This document shows positions 1 to 6,984 of a DNA stretch of 64,000 nucleotides, in pieces. The stretch covers positions 1 to 64,000 of the forward strand of contig CAXSGY010000028.1 in assembly GCA_964237235.1 (NCBI GenBank). Direction: 5' to 3'. Source of the stretch: GCA-002050365 sp964237235 (GTDB lineage Bacteria > Acidobacteriota > Blastocatellia > Pyrinomonadales > Pyrinomonadaceae). Within the stretch, counting starts at the first letter, position 1, and each line of letters starts with the position of its first letter. A program made the position numbers and the translations under genes. The notes under the pieces are model-generated. The model did no database searches. It was not told the DNA's origin and saw only the letters and a list, made by a program, of their open reading frames with translations.

Positions 1-34
1 AATCAATGGACGTGAGGGCGAAACAGCGACTTTC
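1..34 (+). repeat. 34-bp direct repeat, copy 1 (possible 3' end of an upstream gene)
   Basis: These 34 bases recur exactly at 663-696. Read from base 2, the repeat encodes INGREGETATF and the frame runs to a stop at 53-55, so the window may begin in the last codons of an upstream gene. The two copies bracket the secreted-protein gene at 135-641. Sequence beyond the left edge would be needed to see whether the repeat is longer. Confidence 0.6.
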
Positions 35-134
35 TTATCAACATTTTTCGTTTAACTCAAAGTTGTGTGGTGGCGGTTTCGCCCCACGTCATCTCAATCG
101 TTCGATGGCTTTCTTTTTTAACCTAAACAGTAAG

Positions 135-641
135 ATGAAAAAACTTAATTCTGTAATTCTTCTGTTATTATTTGTCTTGGGCGTTAATTTTGCACACGCT
201 CAAAATTTGAAATCTCAGAAAAAAGAAAAACTCAAGGCGACCGCTATTGCACAATACAGTTTTCCGCTTTGCGTCTGGCATCCGTGCGCTGTGGAGTTAA
301 TTGTTCGCCTTGATGACAGGAAAAGCCAAAAATTTTCGTATGCGCGAGTAACCGTTGAATATTTCCCTAGTCTCAGTTTGCCAAACAGAGGTTTTCCGTC
401 CGAACTTGTTGACCGAACTAAAAAATGGAAATTTAAGGCAAGACGAGATTCCAGCCAAGATGCAAAGACTCAAAAGTATTTGAAGATTATTGACTCCGAC
501 ACTCAAAAAGACGTAAGCGAGGAAGCGAAAGCACCGGCTTGGCAATTACTTTCAGGAGCAAAAGATGAGAAAATACCGTTCGACGAAGTTTTGCCGTATT
601 ATTTTGTAGAATCAGGCGACTATAAAGAAGTTCGTGAGTGA
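135..641 (+). CDS. Secreted hypothetical protein, 168 aa
   Basis: I do not recognise the family. The frame is open from base 6, but the ATG at 135 is preferred because it starts a clear signal peptide: two lysines, a leucine-rich core (VILLLLFVLGV) and an AHAQ cleavage site. The mature part of about 145 residues is charged and has no membrane segment. A YSFPLCVWHPCAVE stretch near residue 45 holds two cysteines that could form a disulfide. It probably acts outside the cytoplasm. The gene lies between two copies of a 34-bp repeat, which suggests cargo bracketed by a duplication. Function unknown. Confidence 0.6.
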   Translation: MKKLNSVILLLLFVLGVNFAHAQNLKSQKKEKLKATAIAQYSFPLCVWHPCAVELIVRLDDRKSQKFSYARVTVEYFPSLSLPNRGFPSELVDRTKKWKFKARRDSSQDAKTQKYLKIIDSDTQKDVSEEAKAPAWQLLSGAKDEKIPFDEVLPYYFVESGDYKEVRE

Positions 642-662
642 AGATAAACGCGCCATCGAACA

Positions 663-696
663 AATCAATGGACGTGAGGGCGAAACAGCGACTTTC
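663..696 (+). repeat. 34-bp direct repeat, copy 2, inside a gene-tail-like open frame
   Basis: Exact copy of bases 1-34. Here the same frame extends upstream (SEDKRAIEQ before INGREGETATF) and downstream to a stop at 763-765. It overlaps the end of the gene at 135-641 in another frame and has no obvious start. I read it as a fragment of a gene whose tail is duplicated around the secreted-protein gene. Confidence 0.6.
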
Positions 697-788
697 ACCT
701 TATCCTCTCTTTCTGCTATCTTACCGCTTATGAAAATCCTGCTTTCGTTCATATGCAAGAACTAAACAAAATTATCAATTAAAGAAAA

Positions 789-1205
789 ATGGATCAAAAT
801 AATCCGGTTGTAAAATTATGCGTTTCGGGTATGAAGGCGGAAGGCACGGGCGATCTTGAATCGGCACGGGCGAATTTTGCGGAAGCTTGGGCGGAGGCGA
901 GCGATGATTTCGAGCGGTGCATTGCCGCGCATTACGTCGCCCGGCACCAGGCGACACCGGAAGAGACTTTGCGTTGGAACGAAATTGCTCTGCACAATGC
1001 CGATCAGGTCGGCGACGGGCGCGTTTCAAATTTTTATCCCTCATTGCTGCTCAATCTCGGACATTCGCACGAAATGCTCGGCAATCGGGAAGAGGCGCGG
1101 CGGTACTATGATCTTGCCGACGCTCAAGCGCAAAAGTTGTCCGAAGATCGTTATGGCGGAATCGTCCGCGACGGAACAACGGCGGGCAGACAGCGTCTTT
1201 CTTGA
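789..1205 (+). CDS. Small TPR-like protein, 138 aa
   Basis: A helical cytosolic protein without a signal peptide. Alternating helix pairs (ARANFAEAWAEASDDFERCIAAHYVARHQ near residues 25-55 and LLLNLGHSHEMLGNREEARRYYDLA near 85-110) have TPR spacing with the usual G, A, Y and A positions, so a protein-binding scaffold is likely. The ATG follows an A-rich leader without a strong ribosome site. The next 190 bases hold no gene. No enzymatic motif is visible. Confidence 0.7.
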   Translation: MDQNNPVVKLCVSGMKAEGTGDLESARANFAEAWAEASDDFERCIAAHYVARHQATPEETLRWNEIALHNADQVGDGRVSNFYPSLLLNLGHSHEMLGNREEARRYYDLADAQAQKLSEDRYGGIVRDGTTAGRQRLS

Positions 1206-1395
1206 AAGACGGATTAATTTGTCGAATGTAGTTAAATCTAACTCCGGTTTGATTGTATTTATATTTCGTAAATCCGATATTGTGAGAAAATGAAAACCCT
1301 ATTCACCTTCCGAGTCTATTTTCGCCTTTGTGTTTAATTCCTGCGAACAAATTTCTTTACACTCTCAAACTTTAAATCGTAGAATAACCGGCATT

Positions 1396-1581
1396 ATGAA
1401 TCGAAAAGTCGTTCCCGCATTGGTCTTTATCTTTTTCTTTTTAGGCGTTCTCGGTTTTTATCGTTATTCTTTCGAAGCGCGAATGGTTGATGCCGTCGGA
1501 CTGTTCACCAGCGGTGTGTGTTGCGGCGCGGCTCTGGTCGGTTTGGTTTTCGCTTTCAGGGGGAAGCCGAATCGTATTTGA
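1396..1581 (+). CDS. Small two-helix membrane protein, 61 aa
   Basis: The frame opens at 1330, but the ATG at 1396 gives a typical inner-membrane start (MNRKVVPALVFIFFFLGVLG). Two hydrophobic helices, about residues 6-24 and 35-55, flank a short loop, and the C terminus is basic. I do not recognise a family. It lies 75 bases upstream of the M50 protease gene on the same strand and could share its transcript. Confidence 0.5.
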   Translation: MNRKVVPALVFIFFFLGVLGFYRYSFEARMVDAVGLFTSGVCCGAALVGLVFAFRGKPNRI

Positions 1582-1656
1582 TTAATCGCTGAAATAAAGC
1601 TCGACTGCGCGCCGAACGACCCGCTGGCGATTGAAAAACAATTCTGTGAAATTCTT

Positions 1657-2814
1657 ATGTTTCTACTCACACTGCTGATTAATCTGACATTCCTTTGGTT
1701 AATACTCTTTCCGATAATTTTCATTCACGAAATGGGACACGCTTTGACCGCCAGAATTCTCGGCTTTAAAGTGTTCTCCGTCACGATGGGTTACGGCAGA
1801 AAAATCCTTGAATTTGAGCTGTTTCAAATTCCGATTATTTTTAACTTATTCCCGCTCCAGGGACTCACTTTAGCCCTGGCTAAAACGCGCCGTCTTTTCA
1901 AAACGCGAATGTGGCTTTACGTCGCCGGCGGTCCGGCAACGCATATTCTTTCCGTCTTTCTTTGCTATCAAATTCTGGGTGCGGACGGTTTTTTAGAAAC
2001 GATCTCTCCCCGGAATCTTTTTCTCGGCTTCGCTCCGCTCACCGGCTTTATTTACGCCAATGCCTTTCTTTTCCTCAATGCAATGATTCCGCGAAAACTT
2101 CATCTACCGACCGGACCCGCTTTCAACGACGGTTATCAATTATTGACGATTCCGTTTCGCAAAACCGAATGGCTCGAAGATTTGGAGTTGGTTTTTATTG
2201 AGTTGGAAGCGATTGGTTTTATACGGCAGGAAGAATACGACGACGCGCTGAAAATCTATGAAAAGCTGCGGAAATTGAAACCGGATAATTATCTGATGAA
2301 TATGAACATCGGACAAATCTATCTAGCCAAAGGAGAAGTGGAAAAATCTCGAAATTTATTCGTTGAAACGTTTGAGAAACTTGACAAAGAAAAAGGTGAC
2401 GATAAATTATATCGTCATTTCTTTTACGTTTTGTATAACAACATTGCCTGGACGAATGTAATTTACCCTCAAGAGGATTTGCTGCAGCAAGCGGACAATT
2501 ATTCTAAAAAAGCATTGAATTCATCGCCGAGATTTACCGCGTTTGTGGGAACGCGCGGCTCGGTTTTAATCAGAAAAGGCGAAATCGAAGCGGGATTGGA
2601 ATTGCTGAAAAGGGCATTCAAACATCATTCCGATGAGGCTTCCCGATCAGCCGAAGCCTTATTTATCGGAATCGGCGAAGCAAAGCTCGGCAACCGGCAA
2701 AAAGCGATGGAATGGCTTGAGAAAGCCCGAAAAATTCATTCGCACCATTTCTTCTTTCCCATTGCTGAAAATGAAATCAAGGAAATTATCAATTCTCCGA
2801 AGATTGAGAAATAA
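1657..2814 (+). CDS. M50 site-2-type membrane metalloprotease fused to TPRs, 385 aa
   Basis: Predicted intramembrane zinc protease. The first helix holds H24-E25-M-G-H28, the M50 zinc signature. An AGGPATH segment sits in the next membrane region, and an FNDGYQLL segment near residue 155 supplies the aspartate-glycine metal-ligand motif. These three elements in order are characteristic of M50 proteases such as RseP/SpoIVFB. After the membrane part, residues 185-385 are TPRs, probably a substrate- or partner-binding domain in the cytoplasm; there is no PDZ domain. A strong hairpin terminator follows at 2835. Substrate unknown; a membrane-bound regulator is the usual target. Confidence 0.8.
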   Translation: MFLLTLLINLTFLWLILFPIIFIHEMGHALTARILGFKVFSVTMGYGRKILEFELFQIPIIFNLFPLQGLTLALAKTRRLFKTRMWLYVAGGPATHILSVFLCYQILGADGFLETISPRNLFLGFAPLTGFIYANAFLFLNAMIPRKLHLPTGPAFNDGYQLLTIPFRKTEWLEDLELVFIELEAIGFIRQEEYDDALKIYEKLRKLKPDNYLMNMNIGQIYLAKGEVEKSRNLFVETFEKLDKEKGDDKLYRHFFYVLYNNIAWTNVIYPQEDLLQQADNYSKKALNSSPRFTAFVGTRGSVLIRKGEIEAGLELLKRAFKHHSDEASRSAEALFIGIGEAKLGNRQKAMEWLEKARKIHSHHFFFPIAENEIKEIINSPKIEK

Positions 2815-2834
2815 GTTTTGATTTGCAAGAATTC

Positions 2835-2871
2835 AAAGAGGCTTCGATATTTGAAATATCAAAGCCTCTTC
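2835..2871 (+). terminator. Hairpin terminator after the M50-TPR gene
   Basis: A nearly perfect inverted repeat (AAGAGGCTT-c-GATATTT / AAATATC-a-AAGCCTCTT) starts 21 bases after the M50 stop and is followed by a short T-rich stretch. It would lie inside the next gene if that gene began at the TTG at 2823, which argues for the ATG at 2874. Confidence 0.7.
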
Positions 2872-2873
2872 TT

Positions 2874-3242
2874 ATGCTCAGAATTATCCTTTCAATTATC
2901 CTCGGCGTTTTGATTCCGGTCGTTTATGCGCTCGCATTGTCGCTCGGCGAAGGATATATTTCAGAGCGTTGGATTTCCGCTAAATTTTACGGTCAATCGG
3001 CTCCCGGCGTTCTACTCGCGCCGATCACGCTACCGGTTTATTTCGATATTTTTACGAAAGAGAATCGGATTCTGCCGTTCATCTTCGATACCGTTTGGTT
3101 TCGATTATCATCATTCATCCTGTTCAATTGGATTTTATACGGATTGATCGCTTATGTGATTTTGGGACGCTTCAAACGATTTAGAAAGCAAAGCGCGACA
3201 GCTTCGCCGGAGCCGCCGTCGCCGCCAGAGTTTGAGAGGTAA
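2874..3242 (+). CDS. Membrane protein of unknown function, 122 aa
   Basis: Hydrophobic segments lie near residues 3-25 (IILSIILGVLIPVVYALAL), 37-52 and 78-98, so about three membrane helices are likely, followed by a basic, proline-rich tail. A TTG at 2823 would extend the frame upstream, but those codons form the M50 terminator hairpin, so the ATG at 2874 is chosen. No family recognised. A bidirectional terminator follows. Confidence 0.55.
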   Translation: MLRIILSIILGVLIPVVYALALSLGEGYISERWISAKFYGQSAPGVLLAPITLPVYFDIFTKENRILPFIFDTVWFRLSSFILFNWILYGLIAYVILGRFKRFRKQSATASPEPPSPPEFER

Positions 3243-3261
3243 AATCTTGGAAAGTTTTTAT

Positions 3262-3296
3262 AAAAAAGAGCAGCCGGTTGAAAGCTGCTCTTTTTG
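3262..3296. terminator. Bidirectional terminator between convergent genes
   Basis: Inverted repeat AAAAAGAGCAGC / GCTGCTCTTTTT around a 9-base loop, with A and T tracts on both sides. It separates the plus-strand membrane gene from the minus-strand RES gene ending at 3318, so it can serve both transcripts. Confidence 0.85.
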
Positions 3297-3317
3297 TTTT
3301 TGATTTAATATAAAGTT

Positions 3318-4367
3318 CTATTTTAATTTTTGGTGTTTAAATTCGATGTTAGTAATTTCGTGGATTTGAACATTTATGCATTCGAGTTTTTCAGGATAAA
3401 AAATAGCAAAGTTTTTGCCGGCTTTATTGAGCGAGCTTCCGTAAGCAACTCCATCCGCGCCCAATGATTTAATAAATTCCGTTAAGTATTGTGTCGGTAA
3501 ATAGTCAAGTTCGCTGTCATTTCGTCTAACTGGTTTAGACAGCTCGTTTCCAAGTTCTTCAAGAAATGGCAAATAAGCAAGATAAGATTCGAGAACTCCC
3601 TGTTCAGCCAGTTCAAACGGATCAAGATTTCCAACTTCTTTTAAATCAATAATTTTAATTTTCTCGTTAAGTCTGAATTCACCAATCGTAACGTAATCGT
3701 GAAGCGAAGCTCTTGTTTCAAACAACGTGGTAAGTAATTCGTCAGCCAAGTATAGATAGGAAATGCCTACGGGATTTGCGCGTCCTGATTTAGCCATACG
3801 AGCCGGAGGATGTCCCATCAAATCTGTTGTATATCCTCCGCTTTCTGAAATTCTGCCTCTATAATAAATTTTACCGCGCTCGATATGTGTTGAGGTCATA
3901 CCAAGCAGCTGACTTAATTTATTTAAGTCGAGAACACTTTTGAGATGAAATCTATTTTCAGATTTTATTTCTTTTACAAATGATTCCCAACTTACGTGAA
4001 GTGAACTAATGTCAGCGGCGTATGCTGGATTCTCATTACATTGTAAAATTATTCTTCCCTCAATAAAATCCCTATATGTATCTAACTCATCTGCGAAAAT
4101 CTCTTTTAGTAAATTTCCGATAACATCATCGGGTAAGTCAGCAAAGATTAATTGGGGAAAATCCTTTTTAATTTGATTTACTGCATCGTCTCCAGTACCG
4201 CTGACAATGTACTGTTCAAAAATTAACTGAAAACTAAAAAACAGCTCCCTTGCATCAATCACAGGAACATTTTTATGCCCGCAAAAATCACAGTCCCCTA
4301 AATTCTTCTCTTTATTTATTCGGTTTTTGAGGTGAGTGCTGGCGAAACACTCTGTGCAACATTTCAT
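3318..4367 (-). CDS. RES-domain protein with N-terminal zinc-knuckle region, 349 aa
   Basis: The C-terminal half (residues 165-330) is a RES domain, the fold of ParT/MbcT-type toxins that degrade NAD or ADP-ribosylate targets. The three name-giving residues appear present: Arg in YYRGR (170/172), Glu in TLFETR (217) and Ser in YGSSLN (311). The N terminus has CxxC pairs (C4/C7 and C26/C29 with H31), probably a zinc knuckle, then a helical region resembling the HEPN/RES N-terminal type. The start overlaps the stop of the sce7725 gene by four bases (ATGA), so it is the last gene of a coupled operon. No Xre-type antitoxin, the usual RES partner, is adjacent. A toxic effector is inferred; the exact reaction is not shown. 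Confidence 0.8.
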   Translation of the reverse strand: MKCCTECFASTHLKNRINKEKNLGDCDFCGHKNVPVIDARELFFSFQLIFEQYIVSGTGDDAVNQIKKDFPQLIFADLPDDVIGNLLKEIFADELDTYRDFIEGRIILQCNENPAYAADISSLHVSWESFVKEIKSENRFHLKSVLDLNKLSQLLGMTSTHIERGKIYYRGRISESGGYTTDLMGHPPARMAKSGRANPVGISYLYLADELLTTLFETRASLHDYVTIGEFRLNEKIKIIDLKEVGNLDPFELAEQGVLESYLAYLPFLEELGNELSKPVRRNDSELDYLPTQYLTEFIKSLGADGVAYGSSLNKAGKNFAIFYPEKLECINVQIHEITNIEFKHQKLK

Positions 4368-5299
4368 AATAAGGATAAGACGAGTTCAATATGATTCATA
4401 ATCGAAAGTTTTTTAACGGTTCCGAGTCCAGGGAAGTGTCCGCTATTGTTCAATTGGCGAAATGTATCAATTGCTTTGTTTTCTAAGCCTTTCTCATCAC
4501 ACCAAGTAACCAGTTTCAAATTCGCCTCAAAAAATTTCCCTGGTGTATCTTCATCATCCGAATTTGAATCAGATACAAAATGTTTAACTCTAATAGCTCC
4601 GCTCCTATCAACGTACGAAAGATGGATAGCTACCGCATAAGGTAAAAAACCTCCGTCAGAATAATTACTTCCAACTGTTAAAAAATCAGAGAATCCTTTG
4701 AATCCTTCATCTTTATAATACAAATGCTCATCTGAAAATTGACTATCCTGATCTAAATAATCCGCATTTTTAGGCTGACAAACAAAATAATCGTCAAGCG
4801 AAACTTTGGTACCAAGTTGGAATTTTCGGTCATACCGGCGATTAGTTCTCTTGAAGTTTATGACGTTGTTAATTATCGGGAAAAATTCAGAAAACTTCCT
4901 TAAAATATTTTCAATATTATCTTCGATTTCATTATGAATAAATGTAAATCCTTTCGGTTCCAACTCGAAGGCAAGTACGTTTTCCAACAAATTTTTGTAA
5001 TTTGTTTTAGGTTCGACTAAAACAGCAATTTGATAATCACTTCCTTTGGTAAGTTTTTTTTGGAGAGTATTTAAGATATTTTCTGTTTTTTTAGTTAAAT
5101 CACCGACTTTGGGATTTATCACAATGCTAAAGTTAATGTTGCGTCTGCTAAGGTCTGAAATAATACTCGTTAAAGTTGAACTTTCTTTAACAGGCTCAAT
5201 AATTGGAGAAATTAACCCTTTTCTTTCATACATCAAGCCCATTAATTCTTTAAGTGCGAGAAGATCAAATTGTTTACCTCGAAGATAAGGAAAATACAT
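4364..5299 (-). CDS. sce7725-family protein, 311 aa
   Basis: The N terminus MYFPYLRGKQFDLLALKEL matches what I recall of the sce7725 family, a group usually encoded beside sce7726 proteins. No biochemical role is known to me. The protein is soluble, without signal peptide or membrane helix; TFIHNE near residue 120 and FLTVGSNYSDGGFLPYA near 207 are candidate conserved patches. It starts six bases after the sce7726 stop and overlaps the RES start by four bases, so the three products are probably made together. It could be the sensor or control subunit of the RES effector; that is inference. Confidence 0.8.
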   Translation of the reverse strand: MYFPYLRGKQFDLLALKELMGLMYERKGLISPIIEPVKESSTLTSIISDLSRRNINFSIVINPKVGDLTKKTENILNTLQKKLTKGSDYQIAVLVEPKTNYKNLLENVLAFELEPKGFTFIHNEIEDNIENILRKFSEFFPIINNVINFKRTNRRYDRKFQLGTKVSLDDYFVCQPKNADYLDQDSQFSDEHLYYKDEGFKGFSDFLTVGSNYSDGGFLPYAVAIHLSYVDRSGAIRVKHFVSDSNSDDEDTPGKFFEANLKLVTWCDEKGLENKAIDTFRQLNNSGHFPGLGTVKKLSIMNHIELVLSLL

Positions 5300-5305
5300 A
5301 GTTTT

Positions 5306-6169
5306 TTATATTTTTGTATTCAAAAATGCATACAAAATTTCATACTCTGAATCGGATAAATTAAGCGTATAGCAAATATGCTTTAGCTCCTTTGGAGTTC
5401 TTTCTGACTTAAGCAAATTAGGACATTTTATATTCCTTTGTTTTAATTTCTCACGAGCTTGTGATTGAAATATTTTTATATCTATTCCCTTAATCAGCTG
5501 TAAGCATTCCTTGAACATCAGAGTATTTGGAACATTCGGAACATGTCCGTAAAATTCTTTGATTATTTGAAAATACTCACCTTGTCTCAGAGTTCTGAAT
5601 ATAGTTGTGTGGTCAAAGTTGTCTGTGAAATCCATTGCTTCTTTACAGGTTTTTAAGGATTTTTTTTCGGTAAGCTCAATAATTCCTACAGAAGTATTTT
5701 TCAACTTTTCTAAAAGCCTGTCAGTATTTTTAGAACCGATAACTACATAAACTTTATTCGCAAATTTTTGATAATCCTCAATTTGTTTTTCTAGTTTATG
5801 AAATCCGTCTAAATCAGTTTTAATTTCAAAGATACGAATGTCTCCATTAAGAAGCACAAAGTCTGATTTTGAACTACCAACCTTAAACTCATTTAAGACA
5901 GTTGTGGTTTTAAGACTGTATTTGGCTAATAGTTTTTGATTCAATAGAGCATTTTTGAAAATATATTCGCTTCTGTAACTTTTTTCCAGCTGACTATACA
6001 AAAATTCTAAAACGACAGAAAAATTCTCGGCTTTATAATTTTCGAGGTATCTCTCAACTCTATCAATAAAGATTGCCGAATCAGAATTTCTTAGGAGTGC
6101 GCGAAATTTTGATGGAGTAAAAATTTGCGACAGGCTTCTTAAGTTGGAATTATTCCTTAAAGTAATCAT
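5306..6169 (-). CDS. sce7726-family protein with PD-(D/E)XK-like motif, 287 aa
   Basis: The middle of the protein has a nuclease-type series: E94 (LNEFKVG), D103 (SDFVLLNGDIRI), then E115-I-K117 (IFEIKTDLDG), the E...D...ExK order of PD-(D/E)XK folds. The gene is AT-rich and lysine-rich compared with the flanks, as expected of transferred defence genes. It is the first large gene of the operon; a candidate promoter lies at 6254-6283. The family assignment comes from overall sequence and its constant neighbour sce7725. Nuclease activity is predicted, not shown; it might also only bind nucleic acid. Confidence 0.75.
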   Translation of the reverse strand: MITLRNNSNLRSLSQIFTPSKFRALLRNSDSAIFIDRVERYLENYKAENFSVVLEFLYSQLEKSYRSEYIFKNALLNQKLLAKYSLKTTTVLNEFKVGSSKSDFVLLNGDIRIFEIKTDLDGFHKLEKQIEDYQKFANKVYVVIGSKNTDRLLEKLKNTSVGIIELTEKKSLKTCKEAMDFTDNFDHTTIFRTLRQGEYFQIIKEFYGHVPNVPNTLMFKECLQLIKGIDIKIFQSQAREKLKQRNIKCPNLLKSERTPKELKHICYTLNLSDSEYEILYAFLNTKI

Positions 6170-6231
6170 TTTTATGAAAGTGATTGCTTGAACATTTAAT
6201 TACTGTTGACTATTTCAAAAAATTGAAAACT

Positions 6232-6244
6232 ACTTCAAAGTGAA
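6232..6244. promoter_or_regulatory. Inverted repeat in the sce7726 leader
   Basis: CTTCA-aag-TGAAG lies about 65 bases before the sce7726 start. A second dyad (TTTCAA-aaa-TTGAAA) lies close by around 6214-6229. They sit between the candidate promoter and the gene, where an operator would be. No regulator is identified. Confidence 0.35.
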
Positions 6245-6253
6245 GACAGTCTT

Positions 6254-6283
6254 TTCATACCAATAATAGATATAGAATGTCAA
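6254..6283 (-). promoter_or_regulatory. Candidate sigma-70-type promoter of the sce7726-sce7725-RES operon
   Basis: Read on the minus strand: TTGACA (6278-6283), an 18-base spacer and TATGAA (6254-6259), about 85 bases upstream of the sce7726 ATG. The -35 box is perfect and the -10 box is weak. Confidence 0.4.
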
Positions 6284-6314
6284 GGAATGCTACTGAGTTT
6301 TCATTGATTAAAAT

Positions 6315-6464
6315 TTATACTGGCAAAATTAAATGAACTGAACGGTATCCACCGCCAAAAATACTTTGATAACTAAAAAAGTCATTTCCACGCTGAATGT
6401 CTCGTAGATTTTTTACTGCTTCAAGCCAAGTCATAGTACGACACTTATATAAAGTTGATTCCAT
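6315..6464 (-). CDS. Small ORF of 49 codons upstream of the sce7726 operon
   Basis: The frame starts MESTLYKCRTMTWLEAVKNL and ends GGGYRSVHLILPV. The ATG at 6464 is preceded at good distance by AGAGGTAG, a better ribosome site than most neighbours have. It has the operon's orientation, 145 bases before sce7726. The composition (W, Y, K, R and a GGG turn) is protein-like, but I recognise no family. It may be a small partner or antitoxin of the cassette, a leader peptide, or the remnant of a longer gene. Confidence 0.45.
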   Translation of the reverse strand: MESTLYKCRTMTWLEAVKNLRDIQRGNDFFSYQSIFGGGYRSVHLILPV

Positions 6465-6486
6465 TATTTTCTACCTCTTAGAATCC

Positions 6487-6519
6487 ATTATAATTATATA
6501 CTTAGCAACTATTTGACAA
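6487..6519 (-). promoter_or_regulatory. Weak candidate promoter for the 49-codon ORF
   Basis: On the minus strand TTGTCA (6514-6519) is followed by two TATAAT-like boxes at 6493-6498 and 6487-6492. Spacings of 15 and 21 bases are both off the optimum, so this is only a candidate. Confidence 0.25.
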
Positions 6520-6549
6520 AATTTCACGAATAAAAGATTATCTCTTTTG

Positions 6550-6591
6550 AAGAGATTGAGGCGTTTGAAAATCGAGTGCGCTTCAATCTCC
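6550..6591. repeat. Inverted repeat with a third related copy nearby
   Basis: GAGATTGAGGCG pairs with CGCTTCAATCTC apart from one wobble, around a loop of about 15 bases. The core GCCTCAATCTC recurs near 6618-6628. The repeats sit between the cassette and the PIN-like fragment, at a junction between AT-rich and mid-GC DNA. Confidence 0.45.
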
Positions 6592-6598
6592 TACAATT

Positions 6599-6814
6599 TT
6601 GTTTCACACCTTTTTTGAGCCTCAATCTCTGATTTACTCAGTCCAAACCACAAATTATTTTCCCATAAAATTTAACCGAAATCTTGGGGATGCTGTCTTC
6701 GCTTTATTTTGCCCTGATGATGCGGATATTCTCACAACAAATGTTAAAGACCACAAACCGCTCGCCGAGGCGTTGAGTAAAACAGCCTTATCACCTGAAG
6801 AAATCTTGAAATAG
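6599..6814 (+). pseudogene. Possible PIN-like C-terminal fragment, 71 codons
   Basis: There is only a TTG start and no ribosome site. The C-terminal part (GDAVFALFCPDDADILTTNVKDHKPLAEAL) resembles the end of PIN-type toxins, where a conserved Asp and the TxNxKD strand sit near the C terminus. The N-terminal catalytic half is absent. I read it as a remnant between the RES cassette and the integrated element; the similarity is weak. Confidence 0.3.
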
Positions 6815-6867
6815 TTGCAGAAAAATTAATTTCCATCCCCAAAATTTTCCGCTATCCTGCGCAAATT

Positions 6868-6904
6868 AAAAAACCCGCTTTCAATCAAACGAAGCAGGTT
6901 TTTT
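6868..6904. terminator. Terminator at the left end of the minus-strand element
   Basis: AAAAAACC-c-GCTT pairs with GAAGC-a-GGTTTTTT around a short loop, with A and T runs on both sides. It lies about 80 bases past the stop of the giant gene and is the natural end of the late operon; it marks the minimum left limit of the integrated element. Confidence 0.75.
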
Positions 6905-6984
6905 AGTTTTCATTTCAAAGAAAATCAATTACCGATACTTTTCAATCGCTTCCTGATATTTTTGACGCTCTTTGTTTTCCCTGT

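Noticed and set aside
3318..6464. Classical Xre-RES toxin-antitoxin pair
   Set aside because: No Xre-type helix-turn-helix protein is encoded next to the RES gene; partners are sce7725 and sce7726 proteins.
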